Positions 1 to 8,387 of a stretch of 64,000 nucleotides of DNA are shown here, piece after piece. A program made the position numbers and the translations under genes. The DNA comes from Paramylibacter ulvae. Lineage in GTDB: Bacteria; Pseudomonadota; Alphaproteobacteria; Rhodobacterales; Rhodobacteraceae. Position 1 is the first letter of the stretch. Each line of letters begins with the position of its first letter. The stretch is from positions 1 to 64,000 of the forward strand of contig NZ_BMZF01000004.1 in the NCBI RefSeq assembly GCF_014652655.1, written 5' to 3'. The notes beneath the pieces are model-generated. The model ran no database searches. It had not been told where the DNA came from and saw nothing but the letters and a program-made list of their open reading frames with translations.

Positions 1-2
1 TC

Positions 3-167
3 CGCAAAGCCAGCACGGTCATGTGCCGGTCTATCAATGCGCAGGCGGAGTTCTGGATAAAGGTAGGTATGCTTGCCGAAACAAACCCAAGCATGACTTT
101 CAATGAGATTGTCGCCCAACAGCTCAAGAAAGCCGATGTAACGCTACCAGCAGTTGAAGCGGCATAA
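3..167 (+). CDS. ParD-like antitoxin, C-terminal part (gene starts before the window)
   Basis: The reading frame is open from the left edge to a TAA at 165-167 and encodes 54 residues, including RSINAQAEFWIKVGMLAETN followed by MTFNEIVAQQL. The pattern 'R-S-x-x-A-x-Q-x-E-x-W-x-x-x-G' followed by a short helix resembles the ParD-like antitoxin family of type II toxin-antitoxin systems, in which a ribbon-helix-helix type protein binds DNA and neutralises a RelE/ParE-type toxin. The N-terminus lies outside the window. No toxin-sized frame follows within 280 bases, so any partner would have to be upstream, or the antitoxin is solitary. Family assignment is by pattern only and is moderately sure. 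Confidence 0.6.
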   Translation, partial: RKASTVMCRSINAQAEFWIKVGMLAETNPSMTFNEIVAQQLKKADVTLPAVEAA

Positions 168-447
168 GCAGACCTTGGCGCATGCGCAGCGAAAGCCCAA
201 ATTTCCGCGTAGCCGACCTTGGGCTGCCAAATTTGCTGCGTCAGGTGTCAAGCGGCAGATTTCGAATTTCTACACCGCAGCGATCGACAGAACCGTCGAG
301 GTCTGCTCAGGGACGGAAGCGGCAATTGCGATCTGGGCCACCCCGATATGATGCTGCAATGCAGAAAACGACCGCTTCGAGCCATGAGTGCCGAATGCTG
401 TGGTAATACTGACTGTCGGCTATCAGGTACTTGAAAATTTTAAACGT

Positions 448-2493
448 TCATATGTCCTTTACCAACCTCAGCGCGTCATAGATCGCGGCGTGAGTGTTTC
501 GCGCCGACACAGCATCACCGATGCGGAACAGTTTGAATTTGCCTGCACTGTTGCGTTCTATCGTCTGTGGTTGGCCTGCGATCAGGGCATCGTGATCGAT
601 GGCACCGGCATTCGAACTCAGCGGTTTCAGATCGAAATAAAGCTCATCAAGAGGCAAGGTGCCATAGTTAACAACCACCTGTTCATACTTTTTCAGATTG
701 GTGTGATCGCTATAGTCAGTGCCAATAACCGCCGTCAGAATGTTCCCGGTTTTGGCAACATCCAGCAACCTACGCGCCACCGTAAAGGTGACATCCTTGT
801 CTTGAAGTGACCGCATATAGGGAACCAAATTCATAGCCATTATATCGGGTGCGAAGGTGCGGTCAGGTGTCATGATTTCAACCTTTGCCGCAGCATTGGC
901 CGCAATTTCAGCAGCTTGCAGCGCTGGGTGATCACCGCTTTCGTCATAGATCAACACATTGCTTGCAGGTTTCACATCGCCCGCGATCAGATCCCAGGTG
1001 GAGACGACATTGCTCGCCTCTCTTCCGCTCTCAAAAAGCTCCATGTTAGGCATGCCGCCGGTGGCTATAATCACCACATCAGGGTTCAGGGCAATGACGT
1101 CCTCAACCTCGGCCCATGTATTGAAGTGAAACACAACATCCCGCGCGGCACATTGCGCCATTCGCCAGTCGATGATGGAGATCATTTCGCGGCGTCGCGG
1201 GCTTTGCGCGGTCAGTCTGACTTGGCCACCTGGGTTCGGTTGGGCCTCGAATACAGTGACATGGTGGCCGCGTTCGGCGGCAACGCGGGCGGCTTCCAGA
1301 CCGGCAGGACCAGCGCCAACAATCACCACCTTGCGCTTGATCTCGGCGGGCGCAATCGTATGTGGCATGGTCAATTCACGCCCGGTGGCAGCGTTATGAA
1401 TGCATAAGGCATCCCCTGCCTGATAAATGCGGTCGAGACAATACGTTGCCCCGACACAGGGGCGAATGTCGTCTTCGCGCCCCTCCATGATCTTTTGCAC
1501 CACATGAGGGTCGGCCATATGTGCGCGAGTCATCCCAACCATGTCCAATAGACCCGCCTCGACCGCATGGCGCGCTGTTGCCACATCAGGAATTTTTGCG
1601 GCATGAAATGTGGGCATGCCGGTCAGCTTTTTGACCTGACCCGCGAAATCCAGATGCGGCGCGTTTTTCATCCCCTGAATGGGGATCAGGTCGGTCATCG
1701 CGGGATCGGTGTGGATACGCCCCCGCACAACGTTCAGAAAATCCAACTGCCCCGTCTGAGCTAGCTTTTGCGAGATCAGAAGACCATCTTCTTCAGTGAT
1801 ACCACCCTTTTGCGCTTCGTCCGCGGTATAGCGGAACCCGATGATGAAATTAGGGCCCACACGCTTGCGGACGGCGGCCAATACATCAAGCGGAAATCGC
1901 ATGCGATTTTCCAGAGTATCGGCACCATATGGGCCGACCAGATCATTGGTCAGCGGCGACCAGAATTGATCAAGCAAATGCCCGTAAACCTGCAATTCGA
2001 TACCGTCCATACCGCCCGCTTTCATCCGCTCTGCCGCATCGGCAAAGTCATTGATGATGCGTTCGATATCCCAATCCTCAATCAGCTTGGGAAAGGCGCG
2101 GTGCGCGGGCTCGCGATGTTTGCTGGACGATACCGAGGGCAGCCAATTACCCTTGTTCCACGTTGTGCGGCGACCCAAATGTGTCAATTGGATCATCACT
2201 GCACAACCATGCTCGTGGCAACCGTCTGTCAGGTTTTGGATCCATGGCACAACCTCGTCCTTATATGCGAGCACATTGTTGAACACCGGTGGGCTATCTT
2301 TGGAAACAGCGGCAGAGCCTGCCGTCATCGCCAATGCAACACCCGCCTTGGCGCGTTCTTCGTGATAAGCGCGATAGCGATCCTTGGGCATACCATCCTC
2401 TGGATAGGCTGGCTCGTGACTGGTTGTCATGATTCGATTTTTCAACGTGAGATGCTTAAGTTGATAGGGCTGGAGCAGAGGATCTTTGGTCAT
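448..2493 (-). CDS. NADH:flavin oxidoreductase of the trimethylamine dehydrogenase type (possible N-demethylase)
   Basis: Encodes 681 residues, the length of the trimethylamine/dimethylamine dehydrogenase and 2,4-dienoyl-CoA reductase group. An N-terminal FMN TIM barrel (about 1-340) is followed by a cluster motif (346-364) and a C-terminal dinucleotide-binding domain opening with VVIVGAGPAGLEAARVAAE near 390. In trimethylamine dehydrogenase four cysteines (C-x2-C-x2-C-x12-C) hold a 4Fe-4S cluster. Here the second is alanine (CVGATYC), leaving C346, C352 and C364. Roseobacter-group relatives with this signature are thought to demethylate N-methylated amino acids such as N-methylproline; the substrate here is inference. 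I chose the ATG at 2493, where homologues start, and because an ATG at 2532 has no ribosome site and lies 6 nt from an operator. It is divergent from a TetR gene that probably controls it. Confidence 0.82.
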   Translation of the reverse strand: MTKDPLLQPYQLKHLTLKNRIMTTSHEPAYPEDGMPKDRYRAYHEERAKAGVALAMTAGSAAVSKDSPPVFNNVLAYKDEVVPWIQNLTDGCHEHGCAVMIQLTHLGRRTTWNKGNWLPSVSSSKHREPAHRAFPKLIEDWDIERIINDFADAAERMKAGGMDGIELQVYGHLLDQFWSPLTNDLVGPYGADTLENRMRFPLDVLAAVRKRVGPNFIIGFRYTADEAQKGGITEEDGLLISQKLAQTGQLDFLNVVRGRIHTDPAMTDLIPIQGMKNAPHLDFAGQVKKLTGMPTFHAAKIPDVATARHAVEAGLLDMVGMTRAHMADPHVVQKIMEGREDDIRPCVGATYCLDRIYQAGDALCIHNAATGRELTMPHTIAPAEIKRKVVIVGAGPAGLEAARVAAERGHHVTVFEAQPNPGGQVRLTAQSPRRREMISIIDWRMAQCAARDVVFHFNTWAEVEDVIALNPDVVIIATGGMPNMELFESGREASNVVSTWDLIAGDVKPASNVLIYDESGDHPALQAAEIAANAAAKVEIMTPDRTFAPDIMAMNLVPYMRSLQDKDVTFTVARRLLDVAKTGNILTAVIGTDYSDHTNLKKYEQVVVNYGTLPLDELYFDLKPLSSNAGAIDHDALIAGQPQTIERNSAGKFKLFRIGDAVSARNTHAAIYDALRLVKDI

Positions 2494-2537
2494 GTCTGGC
2501 GTCTCGCGATCTGGAATGTCTGTGTAATTCATAAACT

Positions 2538-2587
2538 TGACACATATGTCATGTTAAAGCTTGCATCACAATTGACATACCTGTCAA
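2538..2587. promoter_or_regulatory. Two TetR-type operator palindromes in the divergent promoter region
   Basis: Two copies of the palindrome TGACA-N4-TGTCA lie at 2538-2551 (spacer CATA) and 2573-2586 (spacer TACC). The second is extended to TTGACA-N4-TGTCAA at 2572-2587. Their centres are 35 bp apart in the short region between the flavoprotein and the TetR gene. Both also overlap TTGACA-like -35 elements. The likely reading is that the TetR protein binds both and represses its own gene and the flavoprotein gene; this is inferred from symmetry and position. Confidence 0.7.
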
Positions 2588-2606
2588 GTATTCTAGCATA
2601 GCGACC

Positions 2607-3242
2607 ATGACGAACACTTCATCGCGCCAGCGCGGATCAAAAGACCTATGGCTTCAGGCCGCTTACGACATGTTGATTTCCGAAGGGATCGACGCTGTTA
2701 AAATCATGCCCTTAGCAAATAAACTGAACCTGACCCGAACCGGATTTTATTGGTTTTTCGAGGACATTGCAGAACTGCACGAAGCCATGATCGCACTTTG
2801 GGAAAGCAAAAATACAGAAATATTGATCACACAGTGCAACAAACCCGCCTCCAATATTTGCCAAGCACTTTTTCACATTATGGACTGCTGGCTCGACTCT
2901 GATCTGTTTGATGCTCCGCTTGATCTTGCTATTCGCAACTGGGCACGCAAAGACGCAAAGCTAAAGCAGCAGCTCGACTCTGCGGACGCCCAACGCATCC
3001 AAGCCGTAGCAGAAATGTTCTCGCGGTTTGAGTTTAACCCGGAGCAAGCTCAGGTGCGCGGCCTGACAGTCATGCTGACACAGATTGGCTATATCTCGAT
3101 GCAGATCAATGAGGCGAGAAACGAACGGCTCGCGCGGGTGCAGCATTACGTGGAGCTGTTTGCAGGGATGTGCCCAGAACAAAACGACGTAGATCAATTT
3201 TTGTTAAGGCATTCAGTGCGCAAGCCTGCCGGGCCGGTATGA
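2607..3242 (+). CDS. TetR/AcrR family transcriptional regulator
   Basis: Encodes 211 residues, normal for the family. The N-terminal helix-turn-helix (about residues 12-60) shows the usual order: a helix with AAYDMLISEGIDAVKI, then NKLNLTRTGFYWFF, where canonical members have 'G-x-x-x-x-x-L-Y-x-H/Y-F'. The remainder is an all-helical ligand domain ending in a dimerisation helix pair. The start ATG lies 20 bp past the second operator palindrome. The gene is divergent from the NADH:flavin oxidoreductase gene, and such pairs usually respond to the enzyme's substrate. The ligand cannot be read from sequence. Confidence 0.85.
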   Translation: MTNTSSRQRGSKDLWLQAAYDMLISEGIDAVKIMPLANKLNLTRTGFYWFFEDIAELHEAMIALWESKNTEILITQCNKPASNICQALFHIMDCWLDSDLFDAPLDLAIRNWARKDAKLKQQLDSADAQRIQAVAEMFSRFEFNPEQAQVRGLTVMLTQIGYISMQINEARNERLARVQHYVELFAGMCPEQNDVDQFLLRHSVRKPAGPV

Positions 3243-4604
3243 TGACATTCGACTAGGCCCTGACCCAGCCAAGATCACTCCCAAAGCCTCTTTAGTGGCC
3301 GTTGATGCATTGGCAGCGCATGCGTAGTTTGCACCCTTGGTGACTTCCTAGCACGTATGATGCTGCAGTTTGGAGTTATGTCAGCTTTCGGCCAAACCGG
3401 CCGTTGCCGATGCCGTCACGCGCAGCGGTGCAGTTACACCAGAACGGACTTTCGCTGCGGCGCGGAATTTAGTGTGTAGCGAACTGGTAAACTGTGGCTT
3501 GTCCGTCATCAAACCCTGCGTACTTCTGGCCCGAGGGATACGCATATGTTGCATTCTGTTTGAATGTCAGAGGATTGGTTATCAAAGCCGACTTTAATCA
3601 TGAACAGCATCCAAGTGCTGTGGTTAATGATTTGCGAACATGGTGGAGCTTTAAAGAAAACGTAGAGCAAGACTCAACTCAAGCAATTGGTTTTTTGGAC
3701 CTGTTCGCGGGAGATCAACCCGAATGGACAATGCGTGGTTTGTTCAAGTCTGGGCAAATCAATTCGGTTGCGAAGCGTTTTTACACTCGTGATAAACCTG
3801 AAGAGATTAAATAGCGTTCAATTTGGGTGAAGCCTGTTTAATGTTGTGAAAGAGAGATTTCGTTATACTGGGGGGTATATATGGGGGTGCAGCATTAAAA
3901 TATAATTTTTATTTCTTTTAATTATAATAACTTACACGTTAAATCACAGTCCGTGTGGGCACCATTTTTCAATTAAATATCAGTGTGTTGTGCGTTTTTT
4001 GCTGCGAGGCGAAAATCGTGTTTTTGGATTCGGAAGCAGTGAGATGTTAAAGTCTTACTGTTGTTGAAAAGAACGGAATCGTTTTTACCTAATACCAATG
4101 TGATTGCCTATAATTTCCATTGTTGAGTTCGTTTGATTTCCATTGACGGTAATTTTGATGAGCAGCGCTTTTCTAGGCGGATACAGTGACATTGTCATGA
4201 TATTCAAGAATGTCTAAATTGGGCGGAAAGTGGACCCTCGCTGCATTTGCGCGGCCGATACCTATTTTGAAGGAAAATATACTTTAGATGCTTCTACAAT
4301 CCAGGCGTGCAATTGTGTTGGCTGCGCCGGCTTTAGCATACATGCTCCAGTAGCAATCTCGTTTTTGTAATCACGAGTTTTAGGCATTCATTTTATGATT
4401 CAGCAAACGATTAACGAAACGAAAATAAAATTCGCAACTTAGAGTTAATTCGCACCTTGTTACATTGGTTTTCGTACGCCAATTTGGCTATGCCGCTGGC
4501 GATATTTACGACGAAATGTAAATTTGGTGTGAATGTTGATTTTCGCGCTTTAATCCCCGTGCACAATACGCCTAGGGTCGGTGCAAATTTGCAAGGAGAA
4601 TGAC
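3243..4604. other. 1.36 kb AT-rich stretch without a convincing gene
   Basis: Composition changes from the neighbours' roughly 50% GC to strongly AT-rich DNA between about 3830 and 4560. No frame on either strand has family similarity. A pair of G-runs, CTGGGGGGTATATATGGGGGTGC (written in two parts: 3869-3880 and 3881-3891), resembles arm-type sites found next to tyrosine integrase genes. It could be a relic of a departed integrated element, but no integrase is visible. Only the weak ORF at 3494-3814 is listed separately. Confidence 0.5.
3494..3814 (+). CDS. Hypothetical protein, doubtful
   Basis: A 106-codon open frame in an otherwise gene-poor region. The predicted product is hydrophilic, with tryptophans and acidic patches (for example NDLRTWWSFKENVEQDS) and a basic C-terminus; it has no signal peptide or membrane segment. 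I do not recognise a family. The start is not preceded by a clear ribosome site, so the true N-terminus, if the gene is real, may be further in. It could be a degenerate remnant of an accessory gene. Confidence 0.3.
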   Translation: MACPSSNPAYFWPEGYAYVAFCLNVRGLVIKADFNHEQHPSAVVNDLRTWWSFKENVEQDSTQAIGFLDLFAGDQPEWTMRGLFKSGQINSVAKRFYTRDKPEEIK

Positions 4605-5465
4605 ATGACATATACCCCACCCAAAGTTTGGACATGGGATGCCGAAAGTGGCGGAAAATTCGCCAGTATTAACCGCCCCATTTCGGGCCCGACCCATGAC
4701 AAAGAATTGCAAACGGGCAAACATCCGTTGCAGCTTTATTCACTTGCAACACCAAACGGGGTTAAGGTGACAGTCATGCTCGAAGAGCTGTTGGCCGCAG
4801 GGCACACAGGTGCGGAATATGATGCATGGATGATCAACATCCAAGAGGGTGATCAATTTGGCAGCGGGTTCGTTGACGTAAACCCAAATTCAAAAATCCC
4901 CGCTCTGTTTGACACCACAACAGGCAGCCGCGTTTTTGAAAGCGGTGCGATTTTGTTATATCTGGCAGAAAAATTTGATGCATTCCTGCCCAAAGATCCT
5001 GCCGCACGCACAGAGGCGTTAAATTGGTTGTTCTGGCTGCAAGGCTCCGCACCGTATCTGGGGGGTGGCTTTGGCCATTTCTATGCCTATGCACCTGAAA
5101 AATTCGAATATGCGATCAATCGTTTCACAATGGAAGCCAAGCGCCAAATGGATGTGTTAGATCGCAATTTGGCTGATCGTCAATTCTTGGGCGGAGACGA
5201 ATATTCCATCGCTGATATCGCAACCGCGCCATGGTATGGTGCCGTGGTGAAAGGCACAGTTTATGATGCCGCAGAGTTTTTGGATACTGGCAGTTATAAA
5301 AACCTGAACCGTTGGGCAGACGAGGTGTTCGCACGCCCTGCATATCAACGCGGAAAAATGGTAAACCGTGGGTGGGGCGAGCCATCCGAGCAACTGCACG
5401 AACGCCATGACGCCAGCGATTTTGAAACCAAAACCCAAGATAAAATCGAAACCGCTGCCGAGTAA
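4605..5465 (+). CDS. yghU: Glutathione S-transferase family protein, YghU type (disulfide-bond reductase)
   Basis: Encodes 286 residues, matching YghU/YfcG-like nu-class transferases, which reduce disulfides and organic peroxides using glutathione. The start ATG at 4605 is preceded by AAGGAG at 4593-4598. The N-terminus YTPPKVWTWD and the LYSLATPNGVKVTVMLEEL thioredoxin-fold segment are typical; nu-class enzymes use a Thr/Asn pair (here T-P-N) rather than a catalytic Tyr, Ser or Cys. The ESGAILLYLAEKF motif is the glutathione gamma-glutamyl site. The C-terminal helical domain carries the N-capping box 'S-I-A-D-I-A'. The gene stands alone and is followed by a strong terminator. It is a cytoplasmic redox enzyme. 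Confidence 0.92.
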   Translation: MTYTPPKVWTWDAESGGKFASINRPISGPTHDKELQTGKHPLQLYSLATPNGVKVTVMLEELLAAGHTGAEYDAWMINIQEGDQFGSGFVDVNPNSKIPALFDTTTGSRVFESGAILLYLAEKFDAFLPKDPAARTEALNWLFWLQGSAPYLGGGFGHFYAYAPEKFEYAINRFTMEAKRQMDVLDRNLADRQFLGGDEYSIADIATAPWYGAVVKGTVYDAAEFLDTGSYKNLNRWADEVFARPAYQRGKMVNRGWGEPSEQLHERHDASDFETKTQDKIETAAE

Positions 5466-5486
5466 AATTTAACAACGATCCAATTC

Positions 5487-5520
5487 AAAGCCCGCGATTA
5501 TTTCGCGGGCTTTTTGTTTT
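5487..5520 (+). terminator. Rho-independent terminator of the yghU gene
   Basis: A perfect 11-bp stem AAAGCCCGCGA (5487-5497) and TCGCGGGCTTT (5503-5513) encloses a 5-nt loop and is followed by a T-rich tail up to 5520. It starts 21 nt after the yghU stop codon. Confidence 0.92.
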
Positions 5521-5756
5521 AGATACAATGTAAATTTCACGCACAGGCAAGCATTGCGGTTACGGATATTGCCAATCTGCGCGATAATTTGGATGGGTTG
5601 TTGCGTCTTTCCAGAGATATGCCCGTCAGCTTGGCGTTGGAGGGGCGGAAAATTACGTTCTTTGATTTTTTGATCGCTCCGTTTTTCAAAGCGTTTAGTC
5701 ATTCACTACAGGATTGATAATTCGCCTAAACTGACGGGGTAGGATCAAGGCCAGCC

Positions 5757-6359
5757 TTAAAACGGCCAAGAGAGCTGTATCGGTTTGCGGCGCAATGCGG
5801 TGATAACTGGGGCGTCTTTGGCGACGGCCTGTGCGTGTAACACCACCATAGCGGCGGCGCGTGCGTCTTCGCCGGCATCGTGATGTTGAAAATCTAGATC
5901 CAACACCTGTTTCAAATTGGCCAGCCCATGACCGCCATTTCCACGCAGCTCTGGCCACGCGGCGCGCGCGATTGTGACGCTATCGTGCCAGTTTAGGCGC
6001 GGGCGGATCAGGCGATGTGCCTTGCATGCTGCGTTGATGGCCTTTTCATCGAAACGGCTGTGCTGCACCATTGGGTGGCGCGCCAGCAATGGTTCCATGT
6101 CGGGCCATAACCGGGCAAAACTATCGGCACCTTGCACCGTGTCTGGCCCGATTCCGTGCAGATCAATGTTAAACGGTGCAAACGGCATCTGCGGATCAAC
6201 ATAAGTGGACCAGGTTTGAATGTGATTGTCATATCCAACACAGGCAATCCCAATTTGACAGATGCTCGCGCTGTCTGCGTTTGCGGTTTCCACATCCAGC
6301 GCGATAAATTGGAAATCTCCATCGGGCATATCACGGGGGCGGGATTTGGATTTGGGCAT
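5757..6359 (-). CDS. 3'-5' exonuclease of the DnaQ/DEDDh superfamily
   Basis: Encodes 200 residues. The three exonuclease motifs are visible: Exo I with D22 and E24 in ALDVETA; Exo II with the aspartate of VQHSRFDEKAI; Exo III with HDAGEDA, the H-x4-D arrangement of DEDDh enzymes. These residues bind two metal ions that hydrolyse the 3' terminal phosphodiester. The protein is free-standing, without polymerase or BRCT domains, so it is a DNA polymerase III epsilon-like exonuclease rather than DnaQ itself. The frame is open upstream into the tRNA gene; the ATG at 6359 is chosen because the upstream part is tRNA and spacer. It is transcribed away from the tRNA-Gly gene on the same strand and may share its transcript. 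Confidence 0.87.
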   Translation of the reverse strand: MPKSKSRPRDMPDGDFQFIALDVETANADSASICQIGIACVGYDNHIQTWSTYVDPQMPFAPFNIDLHGIGPDTVQGADSFARLWPDMEPLLARHPMVQHSRFDEKAINAACKAHRLIRPRLNWHDSVTIARAAWPELRGNGGHGLANLKQVLDLDFQHHDAGEDARAAAMVVLHAQAVAKDAPVITALRRKPIQLSWPF

Positions 6360-6512
6360 CTTTGACCTGTGTAAGATTAATTGTTTTATTGCACTCGCAC
6401 GATGGGCGCACAAGCCCAAGACAGATCCATGATGATGTCGTTGGGTAAGATAAATCGTTTGATCTGAAACGAGACAAGGGTTGCAACATGTGTTGCAACC
6501 CTTTGTTTTATT

Positions 6513-6587
6513 TGGAGCGGGCGAGGCGATTCGAACGCCCGACCCTAACCTTGGCAAGGTTATGCTCTACCCCTGAGCTACGCCCGC
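6513..6587 (-). tRNA. tRNA-Gly (anticodon GCC)
   Basis: On the minus strand a 7-bp acceptor stem GCGGGCG/CGCCCGC, a D arm GCTC..GAGC, an anticodon arm with loop TTGCCAA (anticodon GCC) and a T arm with TTCGAAT fold into a standard cloverleaf. Discriminator T is followed by an encoded CCA (6513-6515). The GCC anticodon reads GGC and GGU glycine codons. Confidence 0.97.
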
Positions 6588-6745
6588 TTCCATATGTGAG
6601 GCTTGTTTCATCCCCTTGGGTAAGGGGCGTTATAAGCATACAGCCGCGACTCGCAAGGGGAAAAACACGCTTTTGCAAAAAATTTTCATCTCTTGCTGAT
6701 TTTGGCCATTTCTGGCCTAACAGGGGAAAGATGAAAGGAAATATC

Positions 6746-7201
6746 ATGGGATTGAATGTGTTTTTATCAGGCGAAATCCACACCGATTGGCGCAATGAAA
6801 TCGAAACGGGCTGTGGTGATGCGGGGCTGGATGTGACATTTGCATCGGCGGTCACGGATCACGGGGCATCGGATGATTGTGGACCTGCCATCATGGGCGC
6901 GGAATCGGATAAATTCTGGCACGATCACAAATCGGCCAAGCTCAACGCGATGCGCATTCGCAAGGGTATTGCGGATGCGGATATTGTTGTGGTGCGCTTT
7001 GGCGACAAATACAAACAATGGAACGCAGCCTTTGACGCGGGCTATGCCGCAGCGCTTGGTAAATCGCTGATCGTGATCCACGGGCCTGATCATCAACATG
7101 CGTTAAAAGAGGTGGACGCCGCCGCACTGGCCGTGTGCGAACACCCTAAGCAGGTTGTTGATATGCTGCGCTATATTTCAAACGGCACATTGCCCGCATA
7201 A
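6746..7201 (+). CDS. ytoQ: YtoQ family protein (nucleoside deoxyribosyltransferase-like fold)
   Basis: Encodes 151 residues beginning MGLNVFLSGEIHTDWR, the signature of YtoQ proteins. Other conserved blocks are VTDHGASDDCG, FWHDHKSAKLNAMRIRKGI, VVVRFGDKYKQWNAAFDAGYA and LKEVDAAALAV. The fold resembles nucleoside 2-deoxyribosyltransferases, but the biochemical role of the family is not established. The ATG at 6746 has AAAGGA 6 nt upstream and gives the family's usual N-terminus; an ATG at 6731 would add five residues. It is a single-gene unit between the divergent tRNA and its own terminator. Confidence 0.92.
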   Translation: MGLNVFLSGEIHTDWRNEIETGCGDAGLDVTFASAVTDHGASDDCGPAIMGAESDKFWHDHKSAKLNAMRIRKGIADADIVVVRFGDKYKQWNAAFDAGYAAALGKSLIVIHGPDHQHALKEVDAAALAVCEHPKQVVDMLRYISNGTLPA

Positions 7202-7206
7202 CAGCA

Positions 7207-7244
7207 CAAACGCCCCGCAACGCGTTTACGTTGCGGGGTTTGTT
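7207..7244 (+). terminator. Rho-independent terminator after ytoQ
   Basis: CCCCGCAACG (7213-7222) pairs perfectly with CGTTGCGGGG (7229-7238) around a 6-nt loop, flanked by A-rich sequence before and TTTGTTT after. Confidence 0.9.
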
Positions 7245-7537
7245 TCATGTGTCATGCAAATGATGCAGTAACAGAAATATATGGGCAGGCCCGCCAAGCG
7301 GTTCGTTCTTTCGGGGTGTTAATCCGAAATGCCAAAGGTTTTTAACCTTGCTCACCAGTGAAATTCAGCAGATTTGCATATGGGATGTCAGCCCCGCAAA
7401 CCAAGAACCACAATTTTGACGTCAACGATGTTATAGCGCAGATGATTTAGCAATCCGTAACCCATGCGTTCGCTGATCTTGGCAATTGCGCATAGCGTGT
7501 GGGATGTATTTAATACCCGCAACACATGGGGGGATAT

Positions 7538-8371
7538 ATGGCTGGTTTTCAGATTACCGATTGGGATGATGCCTATGAAAATTCGGGGCATATCGTTGAT
7601 AGTGCGCTGATCCGCGATGCATGGGCAGTCGATGCAGCGGCGTTTCGCGCCAATGTGACATGCAAATTGGATCTTCCATATAGCGCGGCATTTGGTGCTA
7701 CGGATCGCGCAAAATACGATGTGTTTTTTCCCGATCAAACGCCCAAAGGATTGTTTGTCTTTGTCCATGGTGGATATTGGCAAGCCACGGACAAATCCAT
7801 CTGGTCGCATTTGGCGCAGGGTGCGGTTGATGCGGGATGGGTGGCGGTTTTGCCATCGTATGATCTGTGCCCTGATGTATCCATTGCAACGATTATAAAA
7901 ATGGTTGGGGCGGCGATTGATCATGCGGGTGGGCAATACGGCGGCCCCATTGTGTTGGCAGGGCATTCCGCAGGGGGGCATTTGGTGGCATCCATGTGCC
8001 AAACGGATGCGCCCATTGCGCCCGATATCGCCAAACGAATTCGCCATGTGGTGCCGATTTCGGGGCTGTTTGATTTGCGCCCATTACTACAGACAAAAAT
8101 CAATGATGCGCTGGGCTTGGATATGTCCGCGGCCATTGAAAGCAGCCCAGCATTGAAAATACCACGCAAGGATGCGCGTATCACCGCCTGGGTGGGCGGG
8201 GGTGAGCGTTCGGAATTTTTGCGCCAAAACGCATTGATTGCAAATATCTGGCGCGGGCTTGGGATCTGGAGCGATGAAATCGTGGAACCAGATCGCCACC
8301 ATTTTAATGTGATCGACGGGCTGCGCGATCACAACTCTGCCTTGATGCAAACCATCCTACGCCCATTCTAA
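7538..8371 (+). CDS. Alpha/beta hydrolase, probable kynurenine formamidase
   Basis: Encodes 277 residues of a serine hydrolase. The oxyanion motif HGGYW (in FVFVHGGYWQATDKSIW), the nucleophile elbow GHSAGG, and a late His in DRHHFNVI fit the arylformamidase branch of the HSL-like alpha/beta hydrolases. Such enzymes turn N-formylkynurenine into kynurenine and formate. The gene is followed after 16 nt by kynureninase, which acts on that product, and this strongly supports the role. The ATG at 7538 has GGGGGGA just upstream; an alternative ATG at 7526 would add four residues. No tryptophan 2,3-dioxygenase gene is in the window. Confidence 0.8.
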   Translation: MAGFQITDWDDAYENSGHIVDSALIRDAWAVDAAAFRANVTCKLDLPYSAAFGATDRAKYDVFFPDQTPKGLFVFVHGGYWQATDKSIWSHLAQGAVDAGWVAVLPSYDLCPDVSIATIIKMVGAAIDHAGGQYGGPIVLAGHSAGGHLVASMCQTDAPIAPDIAKRIRHVVPISGLFDLRPLLQTKINDALGLDMSAAIESSPALKIPRKDARITAWVGGGERSEFLRQNALIANIWRGLGIWSDEIVEPDRHHFNVIDGLRDHNSALMQTILRPF

Positions 8372-8387
8372 TTTATCGGAGAACACC

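Noticed and set aside
168-447. Small overlapping frames between the antitoxin tail and the flavoprotein gene
   Set aside because: Three short frames on one strand with no ribosome sites or family features; the region looks like a degenerate intergenic sequence.
1768-2601. 277-codon frame opposite the NADH:flavin oxidoreductase
   Set aside because: Antisense shadow of a strongly supported gene, running through the operator region, with no recognisable protein.
5529-5717. Open plus-strand frame of about 60 codons after yghU
   Set aside because: It opens after a TAG, has no good start codon or ribosome site, and matches no family; it may be a gene remnant but cannot be supported.
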